From: JACCTI01 sp963730385
GTDB lineage: Bacteria > Verrucomicrobiota > Verrucomicrobiia > Chthoniobacterales > UBA10450
Reading direction: 5' to 3'
NCBI GenBank assembly: GCA_963730385.1
Contig: CAVSRQ010000010.1
Location: 558,001 to 622,000, forward strand
Length of the DNA: 64,000 bases
A model generated the notes under the pieces. The model did no database searches. It was not told the DNA's origin and saw only the letters and a program-made list of their open reading frames with translations. The translations under genes were made by a program, and so were the position numbers. Below, in pieces: positions 9,338 through 17,152 of this stretch (position 1 is its first letter; each line of letters opens with the position of its first letter).

Positions 9338-9425
9338 TAGACAGGATTGACAGGATTATCAGGATTATTTGGGCACACGCGGCTCGTCTTTCTCGAATCC
9401 TGCAAAATCCTGTTCATCCTGTCTA
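9338..9425. repeat. Palindromic element built from 9-base CAGGATT units
   Basis: The left arm (9338-9366) contains three in-phase 9-base units of the type GACAGGATT. The right arm (9397-9425) is the inverted copy, AATCCTGCAAAATCCTG and onward. It lies between the 3' end of the lipid A-domain gene and the 5' end of iscS, and could act as a terminator or an RNA-stabilising stem. Confidence 0.75.
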
Positions 9426-9437
9426 AAAACGTTCCCG

Positions 9438-9782
9438 CTACTCCGCTGGGCGCGCTTCATTCCCCGCATGCTTCGGCTGCTTGTGCGCGTAGCGAAAGTA
9501 GATGTTTCGCAGATAGATCGGCAGTGGAAGCGCGGTCATGATCACCCCCACCGAGTCGCGTTGATAGAGCGCAAAGTAGCTCAGCGTTAAAATGCTCCCG
9601 ATCGCGCTGCATTCCCAGAACCCGAACGGGATCACGCTCTTCCGCGCCCGCTCCGAAGCGATCCATTGAATGAGAAAGCGGATCCCGAAGATCACGCTGC
9701 CGCTCAGGCCGACGATTTTCCAGGGATGAATCGCGATCCCGAAGACGTGCGTTTCGGCGAGGAGAAACTGGAGGCTGTTCAT
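9438..9782 (-). CDS. Lipid A biosynthesis N-terminal domain protein
   Basis: A 114-residue membrane protein matching the LAB_N domain (lipid-A-disaccharide synthase N-terminal region) as a stand-alone protein. It has roughly three hydrophobic segments: PWKIVGLSGSVIFGIRFLIQW, quoted in part as GLSGSVIFGIRFLIQW, then ECSAIGSILTLSYFALY and VIMTALPLPIYLRNIYF. The IRFLIQW and FGFWECS motifs are characteristic. Stand-alone LAB_N proteins are found near glycosyltransferases and envelope genes; they are assumed to act in lipid or polyprenyl-glycan metabolism, but no activity is established here. Flanked on both sides by palindromic repeats. Confidence 0.85.
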   Translation of the reverse strand: MNSLQFLLAETHVFGIAIHPWKIVGLSGSVIFGIRFLIQWIASERARKSVIPFGFWECSAIGSILTLSYFALYQRDSVGVIMTALPLPIYLRNIYFRYAHKQPKHAGNEARPAE

Positions 9783-9788
9783 ATTCGC

Positions 9789-9872
9789 CCACAGATTACG
9801 CAGATTTCCGCAGATTGATCGAGAAGGCTGAGGTTCCTCCCGGTTATCTGCGAAAATCTGTGTGAATCTGTG
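9789..9872. repeat. Palindromic element built from 9-base CAGATT units
   Basis: Left arm 9789-9816 (CCACAGATTACGCAGATTT and onward) pairs with right arm 9845-9872, which ends GAATCTGTGG. Units recur every 9 bases. It lies in the divergent gap between the lipid A-domain gene and hisC. It has the same design as 9338-9425 but a different unit. Confidence 0.75.
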
Positions 9873-9907
9873 GATTAACCATTCCCTCTCAGAGTAAGCT
9901 TCGCCCC

Positions 9908-11296
9908 ATGAGTTCGATCTGGAATGCCGCCAACCCGCAACTCCGCGACCTCGCGGTCTATGAGCCCGGCAAACCGATCGAGGAGACTGCGCGCGAACTC
10001 GGAGCCAGCGCGGACAGCATTATCAAACTCGCGTCGAACGAAAACCCGCTCGGTCCCTCGCCCAAAGCGGTCGAAGCCTTACGCACAGCTCTTGCGCAGA
10101 CCCATCTCTATCCCGACGGCGGCGGCTATTACCTGCGCGAAGCACTCGCCGCCAGGCTCGGGATCGCCCGCGAAAACATCATTCTCGGCAGCGGCTCAAA
10201 CGAAGTCCTCGAGTTCCTCGGGCATGCCTTCCTCGGTCCGGACGATGAAGTCATCACCGCCGAGCATGCGTTCATCGCCTACAAATTAATCGCGGCGGTC
10301 TTCGGCGCGCGCACGGTGGAAATCCCGAGCCCGGATCTTCACCACCACCTTGAGCAAATGCTGGCCGCGATCACGCCACGCACGCGTTTGATCTTCATCG
10401 CCAACCCGAACAACCCCACGGGGACCTTGCTGGCACAACAGGAGATCGATGACTTCGTCGCGGCGGTGCCCGAGCGAGTCGTGATCGCTTTTGATGAAGC
10501 CTATTTCGAATACGTGGAGGCGCCGGCCGATACGCTGAAGTTCATTCGCGACCGCCAAAACGTGATCGTGCTCCGGACTTTCTCGAAGATCCAGGGCCTG
10601 GCCAGCCTGCGCGTCGGCTACGGCATGGCGCATCCGGATTTGATCCAAATCCTGCAGAAAACCCGCCAGCCGTTTAACGTGAACGGCCTCGGCCAGATCG
10701 CCGCCGTGGCCGCGCTGAGCGACGAGACGCATGTGCGCGAGACCAAACGTGTGACCGATGAAGGCCGCGCTTTCCTGGAGCAGGAGTTTGCGGCGATGCA
10801 GCTCGAGTTTATCCCGAGCGCGGCCAATTTCGTTCTGGTGAAAGTGGGCGACGGGATGGCGGTTTTCAAAGCGCTCCTCCAGCGCCGCATCATTGTGCGG
10901 GCTTTGAAAGGCTATCACCTGGCCGAGTGGGTCCGCATCTCCATCGGCACGATGGAACAAAATCGCGCCTGCATCGCCGCCTTGCGCGCGGTGCTCTCGC
11001 GCGACCGGATCTTGACCGCCCGAGAGCGGTATGGCATCGGGTATGGTATGCCCTCCGCGACTAAAGCCACCTTCTCTCTGGATCCGGAGACAGCGGCCAC
11101 GATTCGAGCTTTGGCTTCACGCTGGCAGGTTTCGAAGACTGAAGCGGTGCGTCGCGCTGTCCGCCAGGCCGATGCGCGAATGGTCCACACAGCCGAAGAA
11201 CGGATTGCGGCCCTGCATGCTCTGCAAAAAAGCATGAAAGAACGCGGGGTCGATTTCGAGGCCTGGAAGAAAATGATCAAAGATGGGCGCCGTTGA
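9908..11296 (+). CDS. hisC: Histidinol-phosphate aminotransferase, reading through into a C-terminal RHH antitoxin
   Basis: Residues 1 to about 365 are a HisC-type class I/II PLP aminotransferase, converting imidazole-acetol phosphate to histidinol phosphate. Motifs: KLASNENPLGPSP, LYPDGGGYYLREALA, NPNNPTGT, FDEAYFEY, the PLP lysine in RTFSKIQGLASLRVGYG and C-terminal VRISIGT. HisC proteins normally stop about here. This frame has no stop and continues through a short linker into an 82-residue ribbon-helix-helix antitoxin (its own ATG at 11048). Either the two are truly fused or antitoxin is made from the internal ATG. A lost hisC stop through an indel is possible, since single-base indels are common in this window. 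The gene heads a compact operon with the toxin, mnmE and pyrD. Confidence 0.88.
   Translation: MSSIWNAANPQLRDLAVYEPGKPIEETARELGASADSIIKLASNENPLGPSPKAVEALRTALAQTHLYPDGGGYYLREALAARLGIARENIILGSGSNEVLEFLGHAFLGPDDEVITAEHAFIAYKLIAAVFGARTVEIPSPDLHHHLEQMLAAITPRTRLIFIANPNNPTGTLLAQQEIDDFVAAVPERVVIAFDEAYFEYVEAPADTLKFIRDRQNVIVLRTFSKIQGLASLRVGYGMAHPDLIQILQKTRQPFNVNGLGQIAAVAALSDETHVRETKRVTDEGRAFLEQEFAAMQLEFIPSAANFVLVKVGDGMAVFKALLQRRIIVRALKGYHLAEWVRISIGTMEQNRACIAALRAVLSRDRILTARERYGIGYGMPSATKATFSLDPETAATIRALASRWQVSKTEAVRRAVRQADARMVHTAEERIAALHALQKSMKERGVDFEAWKKMIKDGRR
11029..11046 (+). promoter_or_regulatory. Possible antitoxin operator: direct repeat GGTATGG
   Basis: Two identical GGTATGG boxes (11029-11035 and 11040-11046) are spaced 11 bases apart, one helical turn, immediately before the antitoxin ATG at 11048. 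A TTGACC sits upstream at 11012-11017. RHH antitoxins often bind such direct repeats to autoregulate. This is suggestive only; no well-spaced -10 box was found. Confidence 0.35.
11048..11296 (+). CDS. Ribbon-helix-helix antitoxin, VapB-type (in frame with hisC)
   Basis: An 82-residue protein if translated from the ATG at 11048. The N-terminal half (TKATFSLDPETAATIRAL then SKTEAVRRAVRQA) fits a ribbon-helix-helix fold: a beta strand followed by two helices. The C-terminal helix-rich tail (MKERGVDFEAWKKMIKDGRR) would wrap the toxin. It overlaps the downstream PIN-domain toxin by 14 bases, the usual arrangement for translationally coupled VapBC pairs. The frame is continuous with hisC, so the antitoxin might also exist as a HisC fusion. 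Assignment as antitoxin rests on fold and position. Confidence 0.8.
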   Translation: MPSATKATFSLDPETAATIRALASRWQVSKTEAVRRAVRQADARMVHTAEERIAALHALQKSMKERGVDFEAWKKMIKDGRR

Positions 11297-11678
11297 CGCG
11301 CGCGGCGTGCATCTCGACGCCAACTTCCTGGTCGAAATCGCCGCAGGACGCCGCCCCCAAGTTCGCCAGACCGAGCAATGGCTTCGTGATGAGGTCGCCA
11401 TCCAGGTTAGTGCCGTGGCATGGTCCGAATTTCTCTGCGGGCCACTCTTGGAGCCCGAATTGAGCAATGCTCTCGCCGTCATCTCCAGGATTGATCCCTT
11501 CACGGATGATCACGCGGTGCTCGCGGCGGAGCTCTTCAATCTGACGGGCAGGCGCTCGCGCAGTCATGTGGATTGCATGATCGCGGCGCATGCCATTCGG
11601 CTCGGTGTTCCGCTCGCTACTCTGAATGAGCGAGACTTCCGAGCGCTGGAGAAATTTGGATTGAGCCTGGCGAAATGA
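11283..11678 (+). CDS. PIN-domain toxin, VapC-type ribonuclease
   Basis: A 131-residue PIN-domain protein. The acidic active-site residues are visible: Asp in HLDANFLVEI, Glu in SAVAWSEFLCG, Asp in SHVDCMIAAHAI, and Asp in LNERDF. PIN toxins cleave tRNA or rRNA and are held inactive by the cognate antitoxin encoded directly upstream. The start overlaps the antitoxin end, and its TGA overlaps the mnmE ATG in an ATGA junction. The toxin is therefore translationally coupled on both sides, which is unusual for a mobile toxin-antitoxin pair. The target RNA cannot be read from sequence. Confidence 0.88.
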   Translation: MGAVDARGVHLDANFLVEIAAGRRPQVRQTEQWLRDEVAIQVSAVAWSEFLCGPLLEPELSNALAVISRIDPFTDDHAVLAAELFNLTGRRSRSHVDCMIAAHAIRLGVPLATLNERDFRALEKFGLSLAK

Positions 11679-13010
11679 CTGGTCCGAACGAGACCATCGC
11701 CGCCATTTCCACCCCGGCTGGCGAGGGCGCGATCGCGCTGGTTCGGCTTTCGGGCCCGGAGGCGGTCGCGATGGCGGATCAGATTTTTCGCGGGAAACAA
11801 AAGCCGTCGGAGTTTCTCTCGCATCTTCAGCACCTGGGCGAGGTGGTCGCGCAGGGAGTAATGATCGACCAGGTCGTCTTGTCGGTGCATCGCGCGCCGC
11901 AGAGTTACACCGGCGAGGACTTGGTGGAGATCAGTTGTCATGGCGGCGTGCTGGTGACTGCGCGAGTGCTACAAGTCTGCCTGCAGGCGGGCGCGCGCGC
12001 GGCGCGCGCGGGCGAGTTTACCGAGCGCGCTTATCTGAATGGAAAGATGGACCTCACGCAGGCGGAAGCGGTCATCGATCTGATCCGCGCCAGCACCGAT
12101 CTGGCTCTACGTTCCGCGACCGAGCAACTGGAAGGGAAGGCTGGGCGCGGCCATCAGGATTATCCGCGATGAGTTGATCGGGTTGCTCGCGCACATTGAG
12201 GCTTCCCTCGATTATCCGGATGAAGACGTGGCGCCCGATGGCGTGGAAGCTTTGCGGAAGCGGCTCGATGGGGTGCGCTCCAAAACCGAAGCACTTCTCT
12301 CCACCTCCGAACGCGGCCGACTCATGCGCGAAGGCGTGCGGGTGGTCATCTACGGTGCGACGAACGCTGGCAAATCCAGCCTCCTAAACCGCCTGCTTGG
12401 CTACGAGCGCGCCATCGTAAGCGAGATTCCGGGAACCACCCGCGACACAATCGAGGAGGCAATCAATCTCCGAGGTATCCCCGTTCGTCTGGTCGATTCC
12501 GCAGGCTTGCGCGAGTCGCCCGATCCCCTGGAGCGGGCGGGAATGGAACGGACTGAGCGGTTGCGCGAGGCGGCGGATTTGCTGCTCCATCTGGTGGACG
12601 CGAGCGCGGCGCGGCCAGCTAATTTTGCCGAGAGTGACAGAGAGATTTTGGTCCTGAACAAAGCTGATCTTCCGGAACACGCAGACTGGATATCTTCCGC
12701 CGCCCCGCGCATTTCTTGTCTGCGCGAAGATGGCCTCGCTGGACTCGAAGATGAGCTTTTAGCGCGGATTGGCGGCTCACATCTGGAAGCGGAAAGCTCG
12801 GTCGCCATCAACACTCGCCACCGCGATTGCCTGCGACGCGCGCTCGAATCCTGTGCCCGGGCCGAGGAAACTTTTCGGGAGAAGCATTCGCTGGAGTACG
12901 TCGCGCTCGATCTGCGCGCAGCGCTGGGCGCGGTCACGGAAGTGATCGCGGCAGAGAGCGACGACGCGATTTTGGATTCTGTCTTCGCCCAGTTTTGTAT
13001 TGGAAAGTGA
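11675..13010 (+). CDS. mnmE: tRNA modification GTPase MnmE (frameshifted)
   Basis: About 445 codons across two frames. MnmE with MnmG installs carboxymethylaminomethyl groups on U34 of certain tRNAs. Frame 1 (11675 to about 12140) has the N-terminal tetrahydrofolate-binding domain: DTIAAISTP-like start, GEDLVEISCHGG, RAGEFTERAYLNGKMDLTQAEAV. Frame 2 has the helical and G domains: GATNAGKSSLLN (G1), GTTRDTIEE (G2), DSAGLRE (G3), NKAD (G4). It ends in the diagnostic FAQFCIGK. Removing one G near 12139-12141 restores GKLGAAIRIIRDELIGLL. The stop overlaps the pyrD start (TGATG). The break looks like a sequencing indel. Confidence 0.92.
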
Positions 13011-14017
13011 TGACTGGCCTTTACGAAAATCTCTTTCGACCGGCGCTCTTCGCATTGGACGCTGAGCAGGCGCACCACGTCGGGATTGGTTTCCTGAAGG
13101 CCGCGTCTTCGTTCCCGCCGCTCCTGGCCGGTCTTCGGCAATTCCAGCCACGGCCGAATCCGGTTCAGCTCTTCGGCCTGGATTTCCCCAACCCAATCGG
13201 TCTGGCGGCGGGCTTCGATAAAAATGGCGTGGCCCTTCCGGCGTGGGAAGCGCTCGGGTTCGGCTTTATCGAGATCGGGACGGTGACCGCGAAGGCACAG
13301 CCTGGAAATCCCAAGCCGCGCATTTTCCGCTACCCTGCGCAGCAGGCGCTCGTGAACCGTCTCGGGTTTAATAATGACGGTGCAGAAGTGGTGGCGGAAC
13401 GGTTGCGGCAATTGCGGGCCAGCGGGCGTTGGCCGGCGATCCCGATCGGGATCAACCTCGGGAAGTCGAAGGTGACGCCTCTCGAAAATGCGGCGGAGGA
13501 TTACCTCTACTCCTTCCGCCTGCTGCGCGAGTTTGCGGATTACATCGTGCTCAACGTCAGCTCACCGAACACGCCCGGGCTGCGCGCCTTGCAGGGAGAC
13601 GACGCGCTCGCGCCCTTGCTGCGCGCGCTGCGGAATGAGAACCGCGGCTCCGCCCGGCCGATCCTGCTCAAGATCGCGCCGGACTTAAGCGAGGCGGAGC
13701 TGGCGCAAATCATCGCGACCTGCGAGCGGGAAGAAATCGCAGGAATCATCGCCACCAACACCACGCTCGATCATGCTTCGCTCGGCGAACGCGATGAGGC
13801 GGGCGGGTTGAGCGGTGCACCCTTGCGTTCGCGGGCGACAGATTTTGTGCGCGCGATCAAAGCGCAGACGGCGCTGCCGGTGATCGGAGTGGGCGGCATC
13901 ATGACCGCGGGGGACGCGCGCGAGAAACTCGAAGCCGGGGCGGCGTTGGTGCAGCTTTACACCGGCTACGTCTACCGCGGGCCGGGATTTCTGCGGGAGA
14001 TCGTCGACGCGCTTTAG
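13010..14017 (+). CDS. pyrD: Dihydroorotate dehydrogenase (quinone), class 2
   Basis: A 335-residue FMN enzyme of pyrimidine synthesis that oxidises dihydroorotate with electrons passed to quinone at the membrane. The class 2 signature N-terminal helix extension is present (ENLFRPALFALDAEQAHHVG), then PIGLAAGFDKNG, EIGTVT, RLGFNNDG, NVSSPNTPGLR with the catalytic Ser region, LLKIAPDL, NTT and GVGGI with the phosphate-binding ALVQLYTGYVYRGP. The ATG at 13010 overlaps the mnmE stop, indicating translational coupling. It ends 11 bases from the convergent bioB. Confidence 0.95.
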   Translation: MTGLYENLFRPALFALDAEQAHHVGIGFLKAASSFPPLLAGLRQFQPRPNPVQLFGLDFPNPIGLAAGFDKNGVALPAWEALGFGFIEIGTVTAKAQPGNPKPRIFRYPAQQALVNRLGFNNDGAEVVAERLRQLRASGRWPAIPIGINLGKSKVTPLENAAEDYLYSFRLLREFADYIVLNVSSPNTPGLRALQGDDALAPLLRALRNENRGSARPILLKIAPDLSEAELAQIIATCEREEIAGIIATNTTLDHASLGERDEAGGLSGAPLRSRATDFVRAIKAQTALPVIGVGGIMTAGDAREKLEAGAALVQLYTGYVYRGPGFLREIVDAL

Positions 14018-14028
14018 AGCGAGGATCG

Positions 14029-14997
14029 CTAGCTGACTCCAGCAGGCAAAAGCGCGTCGCTTTTCGACGCATCGATGTGCAACCCGAGTTCGCGCAGGAG
14101 CGCCACGTCCGTGTCCGCGGCGGGGTTGTCGGCAGTAAGGAGTTTGTCGCCGTAGAAGATCGAGTTTGAGCCGGCGAAAAAGCAAAGCGCCTGGCCTTCT
14201 TTCGAGAGCCGGGTGCGACCGGCGGCGAGACGCACGCGCGCTTTTGGAATCGCGATGCGCGTGACTGCGATCAAGCGCACGAGCTCGAAAATATCCACCG
14301 GCGGTTGCTCGCCGAGCGGCGTGCCCGGCATGGCCATGAGGCAATTGATCGGCACGCTCTCCGGCGGCGGATTGAAATTGCTCAAGACCTCGAGCATGCG
14401 CAGCCGGTCGTCTTCCGTCTCGCCCATGCCGATGATGCCGCCGCAACAGACGGACATCCCGCTCCCTTGCACGGCAGCGATGGTGTTCAGTCGATCGTTA
14501 AAAGTGTGGGTGCTGACGATCTCCGGATAAAACTCCGGCGACGTGTCGATGTTGTGATTGTAAGCGGTCACGCCCGCTTCCTTCAGCTTGTGCGCTTCGA
14601 CCGGGCCGATCTGCCCGAGCGTGACGCACACTTCCATCCCGAGCTGCCCGACTTCGCGCACGGTCTCCAGCACTTGCTCAAACTTCGGCGTTCCGTCGCG
14701 CACCCCTTTCCAGGCGGCGCCCATGCAAAAGCGCGTCGCCCCCTGCGCACGGGCGCGTTTCGCTGAAGAAAGAATGTCGTCGATCGGCAGGAGATCTTCG
14801 CGCTCCAGCCCGGTGGAGTAATGCGCACTCTGCGCGCAGTAGCTGCAATCCTCGCTGCAGCCGCCGGTCTTGATGCTGAGCAAACTGCAACGCTGCACCT
14901 GCTCGCCGCGCCAGTGCTCCAGGTGCACCGCCCGACTCTGCGAGATCAGATCGAAGAGCGGTTGGTGATAGAGCGCGTGCAGCTTTTCGAAGTTCAT
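14029..14997 (-). CDS. bioB: Biotin synthase
   Basis: A 322-residue radical SAM enzyme that inserts sulfur into dethiobiotin. The CxxxCxxC cluster motif is seen as GGCSEDCSYCAQSAHY, and the family markers ARAQGATRFCMGAAW, YNHNIDTSPEFYPEI, CCGGIIGMGE and FFAGSNSIFYGDKLLT are all present. Other bio genes are not in the window. It is convergent with pyrD and followed upstream by a heptad repeat and a secreted protein gene on the same strand. Confidence 0.96.
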   Translation of the reverse strand: MNFEKLHALYHQPLFDLISQSRAVHLEHWRGEQVQRCSLLSIKTGGCSEDCSYCAQSAHYSTGLEREDLLPIDDILSSAKRARAQGATRFCMGAAWKGVRDGTPKFEQVLETVREVGQLGMEVCVTLGQIGPVEAHKLKEAGVTAYNHNIDTSPEFYPEIVSTHTFNDRLNTIAAVQGSGMSVCCGGIIGMGETEDDRLRMLEVLSNFNPPPESVPINCLMAMPGTPLGEQPPVDIFELVRLIAVTRIAIPKARVRLAAGRTRLSKEGQALCFFAGSNSIFYGDKLLTADNPAADTDVALLRELGLHIDASKSDALLPAGVS

Positions 14998-15015
14998 CCG
15001 AAGACGAGGCTACTT

Positions 15016-15046
15016 CGAAAATCGAAAATCAGAAATCGAAAATCAG
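15016..15046. repeat. Short tandem heptad repeat CGAAAAT
   Basis: Four in-phase heptads: CGAAAAT, CGAAAAT, CAGAAAT, CGAAAAT, then CAG. It is AT-rich against a GC-rich background. It sits between bioB and the upstream secreted-protein gene, and the minus-strand TGA stop of the latter (15043-15045) falls within it. Confidence 0.7.
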
Positions 15047-15753
15047 TAGGTCCACTTCCCGCTCGCGGTCGAGATCACAGGCAGCTCATTGGTCATGTAC
15101 TGCGTCTTCCCGATCACGCCCCACATCTTGTTCCCCACCGCATTGCGCCACTTCTTCGACATCATCTCGCCAGTGTGGCAGCCCCAACTCCGAATCTGCG
15201 CATCGCGGGTGAAGGAAGATTTCTTGATCGCGCTCAGTTGATCCTGGTGCAGGAAAGACTTCGAGGAGCTGTCGATGTTGCTGCTGTAGTCGAACATGAA
15301 ACAGGCTTTGTTCGAGTGCCCAAAATATTCGAGGAACGCCACCTTCACGCGATCGCGCGGCTGACCTTTGTTAAGATAATCGATCACTTCGTTGCCGCCG
15401 CGGAAGTAAACCAGATTGAGATCAAAGGCGTCCCGCACGGAATCGATAAAGCCCACCAGATCCTTCTTCTCCTGCGCGGCCCGATCGACGTAGCCCTGCT
15501 TGTAAACCAACCAGGTGATCTTCGCGTCCGGGCCATACTTGGCGCGCAGCTGCTCGGTCCGGATTCTTCCCGCGCGCACGAAATTCGCCCACCAATGATC
15601 GTGCGCGAGGGGGCCTTTATACTTTTCCCACTTCATCAACGAGGGACCGCCGATCAGGATGACAAATTCCGGGGTCACCTCCGCGGCACGGGCGGGGAGG
15701 GCTGCCGACAGCAGCACCAGGAGGGCTAATAGGAGGAGAGGGATTCTTTTCAC
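15043..15753 (-). CDS. Secreted protein with caspase-like His/Cys motifs, function unknown
   Basis: A 236-residue protein with a clear signal peptide (residues 1-23, cleavage after ARA). I do not recognise a named family. The mature part alternates predicted strands and helices: EFVILIGGP, AKITWLVYK, LNLVYFRGG, KVAFLEYFGHSNKACFM and IRSWGCHTGEMM. A His in a Gly-His-Ser context (His146) after a hydrophobic strand, followed about 46 residues later by a Cys in a strand-Gly-Cys-His context (Cys192), resembles the catalytic dyad layout of clan CD peptidases (caspase, gingipain, CHAT). This is a pattern-level inference only. It would act in the periplasm or outside. Upstream of bioB on the same strand. 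Confidence 0.7.
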   Translation of the reverse strand: MKRIPLLLLALLVLLSAALPARAAEVTPEFVILIGGPSLMKWEKYKGPLAHDHWWANFVRAGRIRTEQLRAKYGPDAKITWLVYKQGYVDRAAQEKKDLVGFIDSVRDAFDLNLVYFRGGNEVIDYLNKGQPRDRVKVAFLEYFGHSNKACFMFDYSSNIDSSSKSFLHQDQLSAIKKSSFTRDAQIRSWGCHTGEMMSKKWRNAVGNKMWGVIGKTQYMTNELPVISTASGKWTY

Positions 15754-15815
15754 GGGCTTTTACCAGAGCAGTATTTATGCGCATGCGGGAAATCCGCAAG
15801 GGAGGGGGGCGGCGG

Positions 15816-17110
15816 CTAGGGGGCCGGGAAATCCTGTTCGCCCTGCACGAGGTCGGCAAAAGTCTGGCGCGCCCGGACCAGCGCGGCCTGCTCTCCGCGC
15901 ACCAATACTTCGGCGGGAAGCGGCCGGGAATTGTAGGTGGATGCCATCACAAAACCATACGCGCCCGCGCTCATGATCGCCGCCAGGTCGCCCTCCTCCA
16001 TCGCCGGCAGCTCGCGATCCTGCGCGAAGAAATCGCCGCTTTCGCAAACCGGGCCGACCACGTCGACGGTCTCGCGATCAGCGGATGTGGGTTCCCGGAC
16101 CGGCACGATCTCGTGGTAGCTTTGGTAAAGCGCCGGGCGGATAAGGTCGTTCATGCCCGCGTCCACGATGACGAATTTCTTCTCCTCGGCCTGCTTCAAG
16201 TAACGGACTCGCGTGAGCAGCACGCCGGCGTTGCCGACCAAAAACCGCCCCGGCTCGAGCAGGATGCGCAAACCCAGCGCGCGCAACGGAGGGACAATCG
16301 CGGCCGCGTAATCATCGATCGTGAGGGGATGCTCGTGCGCGCGCCACCAATCGGGCTGGCCGCTGGCGAGAGATGATTGATACGCGATCCCCATCCCGCC
16401 GCCGATGCTGAGGAACTCGATCGCGTAGCGTTCTTTCAACTCCAGAACCGTGGGCGCAATCTTCGCGATCGCTTCCGCAAACGGGCCCGCCGCCGTGATC
16501 TGCGAGCCGATGTGCATCTGCACGCCGCGAATCTGAATGTGCGACATCGCGGCCGCCTTTTCGTAGACCGCCGCGATCCCGCTCCAACCCAATGCCAAAC
16601 TTATTCTCGCTCTTCCCGGTCGAGACATATTTGTGCGTGGAAGCGTCCACGTCGGGATTCACGCGCAACGCGATCGGCGCGCGTACGCCCTTCCCGGCGG
16701 CGATTCGGTTGATGTAATCCAGTTCCGCTTCGCTCTCGACGTTGAAACAAAAAACGCGCTCCGCGAGCGCATACTCGATCTCCTCCCGCGATTTCCCCAC
16801 CCCGGCAAAAGTGCAAAGCGTCGGATCGCCGCCCGCCGCGATCACGCGATAAAGTTCACCGCCCGAGACAATGTCGAAGCCCGCGCCCTCCTCGTGCAGC
16901 AAGGCCCAGGATGGCGCGGTTCGAGTTCGCCTTCACCGCGTAGCAGATCAGGTGGTCCAGCTCCGCGAGCGCGGCGTCGAGCCGGCGGTAGTGATCGGTG
17001 ATCGTCCCCGCGCTGTAGACGTAAAGCGGCGTGCCGTGCGCGTCGGCGATTCCGGCGAGATCCGCCTCTTCGCAGCGGAGACGGCCGTTTTGATAATGGA
17101 AAGCGTGCAA
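15816..17110 (-). CDS. lysA: Diaminopimelate decarboxylase (two frameshifts)
   Basis: A PLP alanine-racemase-fold decarboxylase making lysine from meso-diaminopimelate. Three frame segments join into one family-length protein of about 430 residues: N-terminal GTPLYVYS, YAVKANSN with the PLP lysine, then GAGFDIVSGGELYR, RVNPDVDA, TGKSENKFGI, and finally QMHIGSQI, SIGGGMGI, EPGRFLVGNAG, VDAGMNDLIRPALY and the active-site GPVCESGD. Breaks at about 16903-16907 and 16588-16590 are each repaired by removing one G; the second is a GGG run. The start is uncertain: TTG at 17110 (family-like HAFHYQNG N-terminus) or TTG at 17131 inside a heptad repeat. Both breaks look like sequencing errors. Confidence 0.9.
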
Positions 17111-17114
17111 GGCG

Positions 17115-17149
17115 GAACGTTCAACGTCCAAGGTCCAACGTTCAACGAT
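17115..17149. repeat. Tandem heptad repeat of the CAACGTT type
   Basis: Five in-phase heptads: GAACGTT, CAACGTC, CAAGGTC, CAACGTT, CAACGAT. They fill nearly all of the gap between the lysA start and the TonB receptor stop. The units are the same as some in the large array at 62042-62223. Confidence 0.75.
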
Positions 17150-17152
17150 TAG

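Noticed and set aside
11048..11678. Recently inserted mobile toxin-antitoxin island
   Set aside because: No flanking repeats, integrase or compositional change; junctions overlap neighbouring genes exactly.
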